Positions 1 through 7,081 of a DNA stretch of 9,056 bases are shown one piece after another (position 1 is the stretch's first letter; the number at the start of each line of letters is the position of its first letter). A program made the translations under genes and the position numbers. A model generated the notes under the pieces. It saw only the letters and a program-made list of their open reading frames with translations. It ran no database searches and was not told the origin of the DNA. This DNA is from a bacterium (lineage in GTDB: Bacteria > UBA6262 > WVXT01), in NCBI GenBank assembly GCA_035530055.1, contig DATKVN010000070.1, forward strand, positions 1-9,056, written 5' to 3'.

Positions 1-40
1 CTTTCCTCCTCCTTGCATCGTTCTACCACAATTCAAAACT

Positions 41-64
41 CTCCCTCCCTTTCGGGAAGACTCC
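41..64. repeat. right half of a CCTCCC-type palindromic element
   Basis: Contains TCCC-TTTC-GGGA and ends AGACTCC. It matches the right arm of the elements at 4577 and 5440 with one change. The left half is absent or diverged beyond recognition. It lies downstream of the last gene; the remainder of 1-110 shows only a weak AGAGG/CCTCT hairpin (81-96) and no convincing gene. Confidence 0.6.
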
Positions 65-110
65 AACACGATTTCAAATTAGAGGGACAAACCTCTACAT
101 TACCTATTAA

Positions 111-863
111 TTATTTTTGTTCCTTTTCCTTTTCCTTTTTCTTTTCTTCTCGGTATTCCTCGATTATTCTGAATAGTTTCTTCATATCGAAAGGTTTGTA
201 AAGAAATGCGAGAGCACCCTCTCTCAGTGCCCTTCCCACAAATTCATCCATTGAATAAGCACTCATCATTATTACCCCTGTTCCTGGATTCATCTCCTTA
301 ATCCATTCCAGGGTCTTAATACCATCCATTCTGGGCATTTTTACATCAAGAAGTATGATATCAAAATTTGCCTTGGGAACCATATTTAGTGCTTCATACC
401 CATCCCCTGCGGTGACTACTCGATATCCTTTGTTAATCAGAATATCTTTCAAAGTTTCCCTGTCTTCCAACAGGTCATCCACAACCATAATTAGGGTTTT
501 TCCTAAAGCTCCCTCAATGGTGTGAAAGAGCTTCCTCATGTCAAAAGGTTTGTAGATAACTGCATAAGCTCCTTCCTCAATTGCCTGCCTCAACAATTCC
601 TCTACTGAATACCCGGTCATCATTATCACTACCGCAGAGGGACAAGTCTTCTTTATTTCCCTGAATGTCTCTAAGCCGTTTATGCCTGGCATTTTAACAT
701 CCATAAGAATAATATCGAAAAACTTCTTCTTTGCAAATTCTATAGCCTTATACCCATCCTCAGCCAGCGTAACAACATAACCTCTATCTTCAAAGATATC
801 ATCCAGAGTTCTCAAAGTTTCCACCTCATCATCCACAATTAACAGGTTAACCTTTTCAGCCAT
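111..863 (-). CDS. response regulator made of two tandem receiver domains
   Basis: A 250-aa cytoplasmic protein with two REC domains (about 5-120 and 123-238) and no output domain. Phospho-acceptors are D55 (LMDVKMPG) and D173 (LLDVKMPR); acidic pairs DD at 11-12 and 129-130 and lysines K105 and K223 complete both sites. It ends in a very charged tail, roughly 15 residues of Glu/Lys (EEKKKEKEKEQK). The first 230 residues align without visible gaps with REC1-REC2 of the GGDEF regulator encoded just upstream, with D55 and D173 at identical positions, so one arose from the other by duplication and loss or gain of the distal domains. GGAGG lies 8 nt before the ATG. With no output domain it may act like CheY, by binding a partner such as the motor, or as a phosphate sink. 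It is the last gene of the cluster in this window. Confidence 0.94.
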   Translation of the reverse strand: MAEKVNLLIVDDEVETLRTLDDIFEDRGYVVTLAEDGYKAIEFAKKKFFDIILMDVKMPGINGLETFREIKKTCPSAVVIMMTGYSVEELLRQAIEEGAYAVIYKPFDMRKLFHTIEGALGKTLIMVVDDLLEDRETLKDILINKGYRVVTAGDGYEALNMVPKANFDIILLDVKMPRMDGIKTLEWIKEMNPGTGVIMMSAYSMDEFVGRALREGALAFLYKPFDMKKLFRIIEEYREEKKKEKEKEQK

Positions 864-916
864 TTTTCCTTCCTCCCTATTTATTTTTTCATCACCCCGA
901 TATTTATCAGGGAAAG

Positions 917-941
917 GGCGACCATCCCGATAAATCGGGAC
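917..941. repeat. partial GGGCGACC repeat with TCCCGAT..ATCGGGA palindrome
   Basis: GGGCGACC-like left arm (about 916-923) followed by TCCCGAT-AA-ATCGGGA (925-940). The palindrome matches the 2753-2766 one except at its centre. The rest of the hairpin seen at 2720 and 6254 is missing, so this is a degraded or partial copy. Confidence 0.6.
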
Positions 942-957
942 ACCGTTTACTTGGGTT

Positions 958-1017
958 TTGGAGTGTGAAACGAAAGTTTCACTCTCACCCAGGTCAAGCT
1001 TTCGCTTGACACTCCAA
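958..1017. repeat. two-hairpin palindromic element (GTGAAAC type)
   Basis: Outer TTGGAGTG (958-965) pairs with CACTCCAA (1010-1017). Hairpins are GTGAAAC-GAAA-GTTTCAC (965-982) and GTCAAGC-TTTC-GCTTGAC (993-1010), identical in sequence to those at 6174-6224 more than 5 kb away. It lies between the GGDEF regulator and the two-receiver regulator. Confidence 0.88.
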
Positions 1018-1025
1018 TTCTACCG

Positions 1026-2684
1026 CTACATTCCGTAAGTCTCAGTTCTATTCCCCCCCTGATTTTTCGCTTTATACATTGATTCATCAGCATGTTTTAT
1101 TAGGATATCCAAATTGTTTTTGAGGTCGTATTGAGCAACACCTATACTTAAGGTTGTCTCATCGAACTTACTTTTCTCAAAAGCCTTTCTAATCCTCTCA
1201 GCTACTATTGTTGCATCTTTTTTGGATGTTTCTGGCAGAATCACAGTAAATTCATCCCCCCCATAGCGAAATCCCCAATCAACTTCCCGGATTTCCTCGG
1301 AAACTATTCTTCCCACTCTTTCCAGCACCCTATTTCCAGTCAGATGACCACGGGTATCGTTATAGGCTTTGAAATGGTCCACATCAAACATCAATAAAGA
1401 AAGGGGAAGCTTGTAGCGTTTAGCCCTGGCTGTCATCTCTGAAAGTTTTTCGTAAAAATGTCTGCGATTATATATTCCTGTTAAATCATCAGTAATCGAG
1501 AGTTCCTCTAATCTCCTGTTTGCCCTTCTCAACTCGTCTTCCGCTTCCATCTTATCCCAGGTAAGTCTTTGCTCTCGCAGGGCACTCTTTATTGTCCACT
1601 TAAGTTGTCCAGGGTCACGTCCTCCACCCTTGACGACGAAACCATAAATCTCTTCTCTCATCTCAATAGCTTTCAATGCTGTTTCCAAAGAAGCATGTCC
1701 CGTAACCAATATAATATAAGTGTTTTTGTCTATCGCCTTGATTTTCTTAGCTAATTCCAAACCAGTGATATCGGCCAGTCTGAAGTCGACCAGAACCACA
1801 TTGAAGAACTTCTTTTTAACTTCCTCAATTGAAGCTGTTCCTGTTTCCACCTTGGAAACCTTATAACCATCATCCTCGAGGATATCAGCGACTGTCTCTC
1901 TATAATTTGCATCGTCATCCACTATTAATATCTCAACCTGTTCTTCTCTTCCGAATTTTTTACCCAAGTCACGAACTTTCTGGATAGCTTCTAACATTTT
2001 TTCCACATCAATTGGCTTAAACAGACAGGTATAAGCTCCCTTTCTGAGAGAATCTTCTACAAATTCCTCCATAGAATAGGCAGTCATCATTATTATTCCC
2101 GCTTCCGGTCTAAATTCTTTAATCCTCTCCATGGTTTTGATGCCATTCATCCCGGGCATCTTTATATCTAAGAGAATTACATCGAAACTACCTTTTTCCG
2201 CAAACCCCGCCGCTTCATACCCATCTTTCGCCAGGACGATCCTGTATCCCCTCCCAGCCAATATATCCTTTAAAGTTTCCCGATCTTCTACTCTATCATC
2301 TACTATTAGAATTACAGGTTTTTTCAAAGCTTCCTCAACAACTTTTATGACTTTTTTAACATTAAACGGTTTATAAATAACAGTATAGGCGCCTTCTTCT
2401 ATAGATTTTTTCACCAATTCCTCTTTGCTGTCTGCGGTCATCATTATCACTGCAGCAGTGGGGATAATTCTCTTTACCTCTTTGTAAGTCTCCAAGCCGT
2501 TTATGCCTGGCATGCTTACGTCCATAAGAACAACATCAAAATATCTCCTGTTTACTAATTTAATCGCTCTTTGTCCATTTTCTACCATAGCCACATTATA
2601 TCCCCTGTCCTGAAAGATATCGCCTACTGTTTCCAATATGCTTATGTCATCGTCCACAATCAAGAGATTGACATTTTTAGCCAT
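1026..2684 (-). CDS. response regulator with three receiver domains and GGDEF (diguanylate cyclase-type) domain
   Basis: A 552-aa PleD-like cytoplasmic regulator. Three REC domains lie at about 5-120, 123-238 and 249-368, with phospho-acceptors D55 (LMDVSMPG), D173 (LLDIKMPG) and D300 (LVDFRLAD) and switch lysines near 105, 223 and 352. A helical linker (370-396) leads to the GGDEF domain (397-552). The active motif GGDEF is intact at 475-479, and a product-inhibition I-site RxxD (R466-D469) sits exactly five residues before it. In FDVDHFKAYNDTRGHLTGN the last residue (N451, codon AAT at 1334-1332) replaces the usual Asp that contacts the guanine base (PleD D344), so the product might not be only c-di-GMP. 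The frame is open back to 2762, but GGAGGA at 2696-2691 and a paralogue beginning MAEKVNLLIVDD fix the start at 2684. Inferred role: converts kinase signals into a cyclic dinucleotide. Confidence 0.93.
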   Translation of the reverse strand: MAKNVNLLIVDDDISILETVGDIFQDRGYNVAMVENGQRAIKLVNRRYFDVVLMDVSMPGINGLETYKEVKRIIPTAAVIMMTADSKEELVKKSIEEGAYTVIYKPFNVKKVIKVVEEALKKPVILIVDDRVEDRETLKDILAGRGYRIVLAKDGYEAAGFAEKGSFDVILLDIKMPGMNGIKTMERIKEFRPEAGIIMMTAYSMEEFVEDSLRKGAYTCLFKPIDVEKMLEAIQKVRDLGKKFGREEQVEILIVDDDANYRETVADILEDDGYKVSKVETGTASIEEVKKKFFNVVLVDFRLADITGLELAKKIKAIDKNTYIILVTGHASLETALKAIEMREEIYGFVVKGGGRDPGQLKWTIKSALREQRLTWDKMEAEDELRRANRRLEELSITDDLTGIYNRRHFYEKLSEMTARAKRYKLPLSLLMFDVDHFKAYNDTRGHLTGNRVLERVGRIVSEEIREVDWGFRYGGDEFTVILPETSKKDATIVAERIRKAFEKSKFDETTLSIGVAQYDLKNNLDILIKHADESMYKAKNQGGNRTETYGM

Positions 2685-2690
2685 TCCTTT

Positions 2691-2696
2691 TCCTCC
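2691..2696 (-). promoter_or_regulatory. ribosome binding site deciding the GGDEF regulator start
   Basis: GGAGGA, 6 nt before the ATG at 2684. The 26-codon upstream extension back to 2762 would be translated partly from a palindromic repeat and has no homology to the paralogous regulator. Confidence 0.8.
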
Positions 2697-2719
2697 TACA
2701 TTTTCATGCGGAATTGTAG

Positions 2720-2766
2720 GGGACGACCGCCGTGTCGTCCCTTGGTCGGCCACCCGATACATCGGG
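2720..2766. repeat. GACGACC-type hairpin plus CCCGAT..ATCGGG palindrome
   Basis: GGGACGAC-CGCCGT-GTCGTCCC (2720-2741) is followed by CCCGAT-AC-ATCGGG (2753-2766). This belongs to a different family from the TGGAGT elements; a related pair lies near 917-940 and a related single hairpin at 6254-6274. It fills most of the 90-base gap between the histidine kinase and the GGDEF regulator. Confidence 0.75.
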
Positions 2767-2774
2767 ACATTTTT

Positions 2775-4538
2775 TCATTTAGCCAGTGGTAAACTAACAA
2801 TAAAAGTAGTTCCTTGCTCTACTCGGCTTCTCACCTTAATTTTTCCTTTGTGTCTCTCCAGAATTCTCTGGACTGCTGCCAATCCCAGCCCGGTGCCTTT
2901 GGTTTTAGTACTAAAGAAAGGAGTAAACAATTTCTTCATATTCTCAGGAGAAATTCCACACCCTGTATCAGTAACCTCCACCTGGGCCATCTCCTCTTCA
3001 ATGTAACTGCGGATTTTAAGTGTTCCTCCCTCCGGCATGGCCTGCCAGGCATTGTTGATAAGATTTATGAACACCTGACGAATCTCATCCGGGTTTACAA
3101 GAGTAGGAGGAAGCTCTAAAGAGAGATCTATCTCCACCTTCACTGTTTCAGGAATGGAGACAGCCGATAGGGAATCCTCGATTATTCTATTGAGATCTAA
3201 GGGTTGAGCCATCGGCGGCCTGGTCCGGGAAAAGCCCAATAGGTCACTAATAATTTTGTTAGAAACAACAATCTCTTTCTCGATAATTCCAATGTGTTTT
3301 TGAATCTTGGGGTCCAGTTCTTTTCCAAAAGACATTTCAAACTTTGTTCTAATATAGTAGATAGCATTGTTAATCACGCCCAGTGGATTGCGAATTTCGT
3401 GACCAACTACCGAAGCCATCTGGCCAATCGCAGCCAGTTTTTCACGAAGAACCAGCTGCTCCTGAAACTCTTTCAATTTCTTAACCATAAAATTGAACGT
3501 ATTTGCCAGAGTAGAAATTTCGTCACGCGTATTAACCTTTACCTCATGACTAAAATCGCCCTCTCCCAATTTCTCTGCCCCGACTATCAATTCCAGGATC
3601 GGACGGCTCAAGCTTTTTGCCAAATAGAAGGCTATGAACACCGACCCCAAAATGCTGAGCGCTATCCACAAGACGGCATTCCTTTTCATACGGGCTATAG
3701 AACTATAAGCTTCACTCTTAGCCTGCTGCATAATTACTCCCCAATCCAAACTTTCTGCCCAGGCATACGCTCCCACCATTCCTGTCCCGTTCTCATTAGG
3801 AAATCCTTCACCTGAGACATCCACACCAATAGGTCCCCCAATTTCAGTTAAAGCTTGCCTGACAATAAGAAGTTCAGTCGCTTTCTCAAAATTTATCGCC
3901 CTTTCTGATTCCGGGTGGAAAATCGTTCTGCCTTCACTATCTATCAGAAAAGCAAATCCCGTCTTTCCAATTCTAACCCCACCAATCTTCCGCCAGAGCT
4001 TACTTAAAGTCGCTGTAACAAAAACATATTCATACTCAGCCTCAAGAGGATAAACCACATTTATGCGCGGTAGATCGTCTTCATAATAGATATCCCCCAT
4101 CTGAGGAACCCCTGTCATTTTGGCTTCGATAAAAGCTGGTTCCTTGCTTCTACTGATTAGTCTGGAGGACTCCTGTAGGAAACTTGGATTATGCGCTTTA
4201 ATCACTTCATCACCCTTTTTATCCAGCATGGAGATGAGAATGAAATCCTCATAACGGGAAAGAACGGAAAGCAGAACCTTCATTTTCTCCTGCCAGGACA
4301 TCTTGGGAAATTTTTCAAAAGCCAGAACAAAAGCCAAGTCTAAATTAAGTCCTGAGACATAGTCATCAATATCTTCTGCTATCGCTTGCGCCAGTTTGCT
4401 GTGAGTCTCCAGAACCGAAACCTCTAGAGCTTCACGGTTAATATTAATCATCCTAATTCCCTGAATGAGTAAAGGCACTACTACCAGAAGTGTCATAATT
4501 AAGGCGAACTTGTGAAACAATCTGACCTTTTTTATCAT
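2775..4538 (-). CDS. membrane sensor histidine kinase, dCache-HAMP-HisKA-HATPase
   Basis: A 587-aa sensor kinase. Domains in order: membrane helix 1 (about 10-28); an extracytoplasmic sensor (about 30-285) with dCache character (KTGFAFLIDSEGRTIFHPES, then GMVGAYAWAESLDWGVIMQQ); membrane helix 2 (about 288-306); HAMP (about 307-358, with RPILELIVGAEKLGEGDFS); a short coiled link; HisKA with H-box GHEIRNPLG, phospho-acceptor H380; and HATPase_c with N-box NLINNAWQA (492-500), G1 DTGCGI (524-529), PFF (540-542) and G2 GTGLGL (548-553). All catalytic motifs are intact, and the order resembles small-molecule-sensing chemotaxis-like kinases. An earlier ATG at 4544 would sit directly on GGAGG (4549-4545). 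The ATG at 4538 has a proper 6-nt spacer and is chosen. It has no receiver of its own. The two multi-receiver proteins encoded just downstream are the obvious partners. The ligand is unknown. Confidence 0.95.
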   Translation of the reverse strand: MIKKVRLFHKFALIMTLLVVVPLLIQGIRMININREALEVSVLETHSKLAQAIAEDIDDYVSGLNLDLAFVLAFEKFPKMSWQEKMKVLLSVLSRYEDFILISMLDKKGDEVIKAHNPSFLQESSRLISRSKEPAFIEAKMTGVPQMGDIYYEDDLPRINVVYPLEAEYEYVFVTATLSKLWRKIGGVRIGKTGFAFLIDSEGRTIFHPESERAINFEKATELLIVRQALTEIGGPIGVDVSGEGFPNENGTGMVGAYAWAESLDWGVIMQQAKSEAYSSIARMKRNAVLWIALSILGSVFIAFYLAKSLSRPILELIVGAEKLGEGDFSHEVKVNTRDEISTLANTFNFMVKKLKEFQEQLVLREKLAAIGQMASVVGHEIRNPLGVINNAIYYIRTKFEMSFGKELDPKIQKHIGIIEKEIVVSNKIISDLLGFSRTRPPMAQPLDLNRIIEDSLSAVSIPETVKVEIDLSLELPPTLVNPDEIRQVFINLINNAWQAMPEGGTLKIRSYIEEEMAQVEVTDTGCGISPENMKKLFTPFFSTKTKGTGLGLAAVQRILERHKGKIKVRSRVEQGTTFIVSLPLAK

Positions 4539-4544
4539 TTCCAT

Positions 4545-4549
4545 CCTCC
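4545..4549 (-). promoter_or_regulatory. ribosome binding site deciding the histidine kinase start
   Basis: GGAGG touches the ATG at 4544 with no spacer, but is 6 nt from the in-frame ATG at 4538. The second ATG is therefore the likely start, giving an N-terminus of MIKKVRLF. Confidence 0.8.
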
Positions 4550-4576
4550 GTTAAAAATACGAATATCTAAATTCAT

Positions 4577-4629
4577 TTGGAGTCCTTGCGAAAGCAAGGT
4601 CATTTCCCTCCCTTTCGGGAGGACTCCAA
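4577..4629. repeat. two-hairpin palindromic element (CCTTGC type)
   Basis: Outer TTGGAGT (4577-4583) pairs with ACTCCAA (4623-4629). Inner hairpins are CCTTGC-GAAA-GCAAGG (4584-4599) and CCTCCC-TTTC-GGGAGG (4607-4622). It is one of two tandem copies between the second motB and the histidine kinase. Confidence 0.9.
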
Positions 4630-4636
4630 AAGACTC

Positions 4637-4690
4637 TGGATTCCTCGCGAAAGCGAGGGTTGTTTAATCCTCCCTTTCGGGAGGACTCCA
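4637..4690. repeat. two-hairpin palindromic element with compensated stem change
   Basis: TGGATT...ACTCCA ends; hairpins CCTCGC-GAAA-GCGAGG (4643-4658) and CCTCCC-TTTC-GGGAGG (4669-4684). Against the copy at 4577, the first stem carries T-to-C on one arm and A-to-G on the other, so pairing is preserved. Confidence 0.88.
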
Positions 4691-4707
4691 GCCTTTGATA
4701 CTTCGCG

Positions 4708-5391
4708 TTACTTTAGGGAGATTATATCAATTTCTATCCTTCGGTTATACGCGCGCTGCTCCTCTGTATCATTGGGATAAAGTGGTCTATACTCTCCATA
4801 GCCTATTGCCGAAAGCCTTCTGGAGTCTACTCCCTGTTCAATAAAATACCGGATCACGCTAAAAGCTCTGGCTGTGGAAAGTTCCCAGTTAGAACGGAAT
4901 TCTCCGCTTACAATGGGTTTATTATCTGTATGACCTCCAACCATTATTTCATTCGGCATATCTTTAATTACTCTGGCCACTGCGTTCAACACAGAAATTA
5001 TTTCCGGCTTAAGCTCAGCCTTCCCCAAATCGAAAATGACAGGACTACGAAATATTACTTTTATTCCTTCCTTATCTATTTTTACATTAGCAAACTTCTT
5101 TAAGCGTTTCTCATCAATAAGCCCATACATCTCCTCTGTCACTTCTCTCTCCCTTGCCTTCTTAATTACTCTCTCCATATATTCCTTATTCACCTCACCA
5201 CCCACATCTTTCTGAAGCGACTGGACTATTCTTTCAAACCTTACTTCACTTACCACAAATGAAAAAGCGTATAGAACGAGGAAGAAAATCATCAAAATGG
5301 TCATCAGATTGCCGTAAGGGATAACCCACATCGTAGCCTGTGGCGTAACTTCCTCTTCAGTTTCCAGTAAATGTCTGTGTTTATCTGCCAT
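4708..5391 (-). CDS. second MotB paralogue, channel Asp replaced by Asn
   Basis: A 227-aa MotB-family protein with one membrane helix (about 22-46) and an OmpA-like domain (about 105-225): VIFDLGKAELKP, GGHTDN (152-157), NWELSTARA (168-176), NRRIEI (216-221). The peptidoglycan-binding pattern is intact. The channel motif reads PYGNLMT, so the ion-carrying Asp is Asn at position 28. The codon is AAT, the reverse complement of att at 5308-5310. In E. coli, D32N in MotB abolishes motor function. The rest of the frame is undamaged and the domain is conserved, so this does not look like a decaying pseudogene. A GGAG site lies 7 nt before the ATG. It is the neighbour and duplicate of the Asp-bearing MotB. 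Possible roles, all inferred: partner in a MotB heterodimer with one working site, a structural or regulatory wall anchor, or a subunit working with a different ion chemistry. Confidence 0.9.
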   Translation of the reverse strand: MADKHRHLLETEEEVTPQATMWVIPYGNLMTILMIFFLVLYAFSFVVSEVRFERIVQSLQKDVGGEVNKEYMERVIKKAREREVTEEMYGLIDEKRLKKFANVKIDKEGIKVIFRSPVIFDLGKAELKPEIISVLNAVARVIKDMPNEIMVGGHTDNKPIVSGEFRSNWELSTARAFSVIRYFIEQGVDSRRLSAIGYGEYRPLYPNDTEEQRAYNRRIEIDIISLK

Positions 5392-5439
5392 AATCCTTCT
5401 CCGTGTTAACCGCCCCTAACGGGCGCCCCACCAGCACAC

Positions 5440-5488
5440 TGGAATCCTTGCGAAAGCAAGGTCATTCCTCCCTTTCGGGAGGACTCCA
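5440..5488. repeat. two-hairpin palindromic element (CCTTGC type)
   Basis: TGGAAT...ACTCCA ends enclose CCTTGC-GAAA-GCAAGG (5446-5461) and CCTCCC-TTTC-GGGAGG (5467-5482). The element is nearly identical to 4577-4629. It lies in the gap between the two motB genes. A separate small hairpin, CGCCC-CTAAC-GGGCG (5411-5425), stands between it and the second motB ribosome site. Confidence 0.88.
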
Positions 5489-5496
5489 CCTGTTCA

Positions 5497-6150
5497 TTAT
5501 GGAATACGGACAATGTTAATTTCTATCCTGCGGTTCTTAGCCCGATTATCCTCAGTATCATTGGGATACAGTGGTCTGTGTTCACCATAGCCCACTGCCG
5601 ATAGCCTCTCAGGTTTTATATTCTCTTCTTCGATAAAGTATCTAATCACGCCGAAGGCACGAGCAGCTGAAAGCTCCCAGTTAGAGCGGAACTTACCCCC
5701 AGTTATCGACCTGTCATCAGTATGCCCCTCTACCAGAACAGCATTGGGTATATCTTTAAGAAGCCTTGCTATCTGCTGAAGAACCGGAATAGCAGAAGGC
5801 TTCAATTCACTTTCGCCCAGAGCGAAGAGAACGGGATTAGCCAACATTATCTTCACCCTCTGCTCACTCACCTTTACAGTGGCGAAACCGCGAAGCCTCC
5901 TCTCCTCCACATAATCTATCATCTTTTTGATAGCGTCTTCTTCTTTTTTTGCAAATACGTCTTCCCTCTTGCTAAATTCTATACGAATGGCTTTATGGAT
6001 TGTCTTTTGAACATCAGCAGCCATCCTGCTGGTCCCAAATAACATCAGAAAGAAGAGCATCAGGTTGGTCATCAAATCCGAATAGATAGTTAGCCAGATG
6101 GGGCTTCTCCCTCTTCTTCTTATTTCTTTTTCTTCTGTTCTTAGAACCAT
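5497..6150 (-). CDS. motB: MotB-type stator subunit with intact channel aspartate
   Basis: A 217-aa MotB-family protein: one N-terminal membrane helix (about 18-40) and a periplasmic OmpA-like peptidoglycan-binding domain (about 95-215). The helix reads IYSDLMTNLMLFFLMLF, and D25 (codon GAT at 6078-6076) matches the ion-binding Asp of MotB (E. coli D32). The OmpA part shows LFALGESELKP, EGHTDD (141-146), NWELSAARA (157-165) and NRRIEI (206-211), the residues that hold peptidoglycan. At 217 aa it is clearly shorter than E. coli MotB (about 308), mainly because the region between helix and OmpA domain is short. AGGGG lies 5 nt before the ATG. It follows motA and precedes a close paralogue, with which it shares long runs in the C-terminal half, so the pair arose by tandem duplication. 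Inferred: the functional, ion-carrying wall-anchored stator subunit. Confidence 0.93.
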   Translation of the reverse strand: MVLRTEEKEIRRRGRSPIWLTIYSDLMTNLMLFFLMLFGTSRMAADVQKTIHKAIRIEFSKREDVFAKKEEDAIKKMIDYVEERRLRGFATVKVSEQRVKIMLANPVLFALGESELKPSAIPVLQQIARLLKDIPNAVLVEGHTDDRSITGGKFRSNWELSAARAFGVIRYFIEEENIKPERLSAVGYGEHRPLYPNDTEDNRAKNRRIEINIVRIP

Positions 6151-6173
6151 TTTAACCCCTGCTCAATTAACTC

Positions 6174-6224
6174 TGGAGTGTGAAACGAAAGTTTCACCCG
6201 GTCAAGCTTTCGCTTGACACTCCA
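6174..6224. repeat. two-hairpin palindromic element (GTGAAAC type)
   Basis: Outer TGGAGT/ACTCCA encloses GTGAAAC-GAAA-GTTTCAC (6180-6197) and GTCAAGC-TTTC-GCTTGAC (6201-6218). Both hairpins are identical to those of the element at 958-1017; only the spacer between them differs. It lies about 14 nt upstream of the ribosome site of the first motB. Confidence 0.88.
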
Positions 6225-6230
6225 AGAATC

Positions 6231-6305
6231 TGGAGTCCTTGCGAATCGCGTAGGGGCGACCCTTGCGGTCGCCCGAATCTCCTCCGATTTCATCGGAGGA
6301 CTCCA
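6231..6305. repeat. palindromic element interrupted by a second repeat type
   Basis: Outer TGGAGT (6231-6236) and ACTCCA (6300-6305) with a right hairpin CCTCCGAT-TTC-ATCGGAGG (6281-6299). The left hairpin begins CCTTGCGAA, as in the elements at 4577 and 5440, but then breaks into a different hairpin, GGGCGACC-CTTGC-GGTCGCCC (6254-6274). It sits between motA and the first motB, beside the 6174 element. Confidence 0.75.
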
Positions 6306-6312
6306 GTCTATT

Positions 6313-7074
6313 TTAAACCCTCCTGCGAAACTTATAAGCAAGGAATGCCTGTAATTTTCTCTCCACAATAAGAGGAATCTCTCCCTTCTGAATGGACAGA
6401 ATCCCCTCAATCATTACTTCTTTAAGCAAGAGCTCCTCTTCGCTGTGGGCATTTAATTTCCCGGCTATGGGAAGGAAAATAAAGTTCGTTCCGAAAATCC
6501 CATAGAAAGTCGTTGTTACAGCAATTGCCATAGAAGCACCCATAGTTTTGGGGTCAGCCAAATTCCTCAGCACCTGGACAACCCCGATGAGTGTTCCTAA
6601 GAGTCCAAATATCGGAGCGTAAGTTCCCATTGTGCGGAAGATGCCACTAACCTGCTGATGCCTCCTCCTGGTAAAGATTATCTCCTTCTCCAGGTTATCC
6701 CGAATCATCTCAGGGTCGAGATTATCAATTATCATCTGAATCCCATCAATGAGAAAGTTATCTCTCAAATTATGGATTTCGTTTGCCAAAACCCCAATCC
6801 CTCCCCTTCTACCCACTTCCGCCAATCTAACCAAAGTCTCAATTGCCTCAGACGCAGTATATTTTCTCGAAGGAAACATTACCAATTTCAATGCCTTAGG
6901 CGCCTGTTTAAGAATTCTAAAAGGATAGGTAATCAAAGTGGAAGCAAATGTGCCTCCAAAAACCAGAATGGCAGCACTCAAATTGAACAGAAGTGACGTA
7001 ATTTGACCTCTCGCCATAACATAATAAACGGCTCCACACCCCATAATAAGTCCAAGAATAGTCATTAAATCCAT
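6313..7074 (-). CDS. motA: MotA-type stator ion-channel subunit
   Basis: A 253-aa MotA/PomA-family inner-membrane protein that forms the ion channel with MotB and pushes on FliG. Seen: four membrane helices (about 4-22, 28-50, 148-170, 180-202) with a long cytoplasmic loop between the second and third. The loop carries the family pattern from RR (89-90) through FLIDGIQMIIDNLDPE. The channel prolines that couple ion flow to movement are present: P154 in YAPIFGLLGT and P202 in FIFLPIAGKL. An ungapped alignment puts R89 at E. coli R90, while A97 takes the place of E98, a residue that contacts FliG. An in-frame GTG lies at 7089, but GGGAGG at 7087-7082 is an ideal ribosome site 7 nt before the ATG at 7074, so the shorter start is used. 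It lies between the FliF-FliG fusion and two motB genes, as expected for a stator operon. Confidence 0.93.
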   Translation of the reverse strand: MDLMTILGLIMGCGAVYYVMARGQITSLLFNLSAAILVFGGTFASTLITYPFRILKQAPKALKLVMFPSRKYTASEAIETLVRLAEVGRRGGIGVLANEIHNLRDNFLIDGIQMIIDNLDPEMIRDNLEKEIIFTRRRHQQVSGIFRTMGTYAPIFGLLGTLIGVVQVLRNLADPKTMGASMAIAVTTTFYGIFGTNFIFLPIAGKLNAHSEEELLLKEVMIEGILSIQKGEIPLIVERKLQAFLAYKFRRRV

Positions 7075-7081
7075 ACTTGTG

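Noticed and set aside
81-96. Rho-independent terminator after the last gene
   Set aside because: The AGAGG/CCTCT stem is short and no clear T-run follows on the minus strand, so it is not called.
2685-2762. N-terminal extension of the GGDEF regulator from an ATG at 2762
   Set aside because: It runs through a palindromic repeat and the ribosome site, and the paralogue has no such extension; the ATG at 2684 has a proper GGAGGA.
3294-3815. Long plus-strand open frame (173 codons) opposite the histidine kinase
   Set aside because: The opposite frame is a complete kinase with all motifs; the plus-strand translation has no family features and no good ribosome site.
4577-4690. CRISPR-like direct repeats
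   Set aside because: Only two adjacent copies, each internally palindromic, with no unique spacers of regular length and no cas genes.
4708-5391. Second motB as a pseudogene because of the Asp-to-Asn change
   Set aside because: The frame is intact, the ribosome site is good and the peptidoglycan-binding motifs are conserved, so loss of function is not supported.
6141-6410. Minus-strand 89-codon open frame overlapping the end of motA
   Set aside because: It lies mostly in intergenic repeats and out of frame in motA, has no recognisable domain and is better explained as chance.
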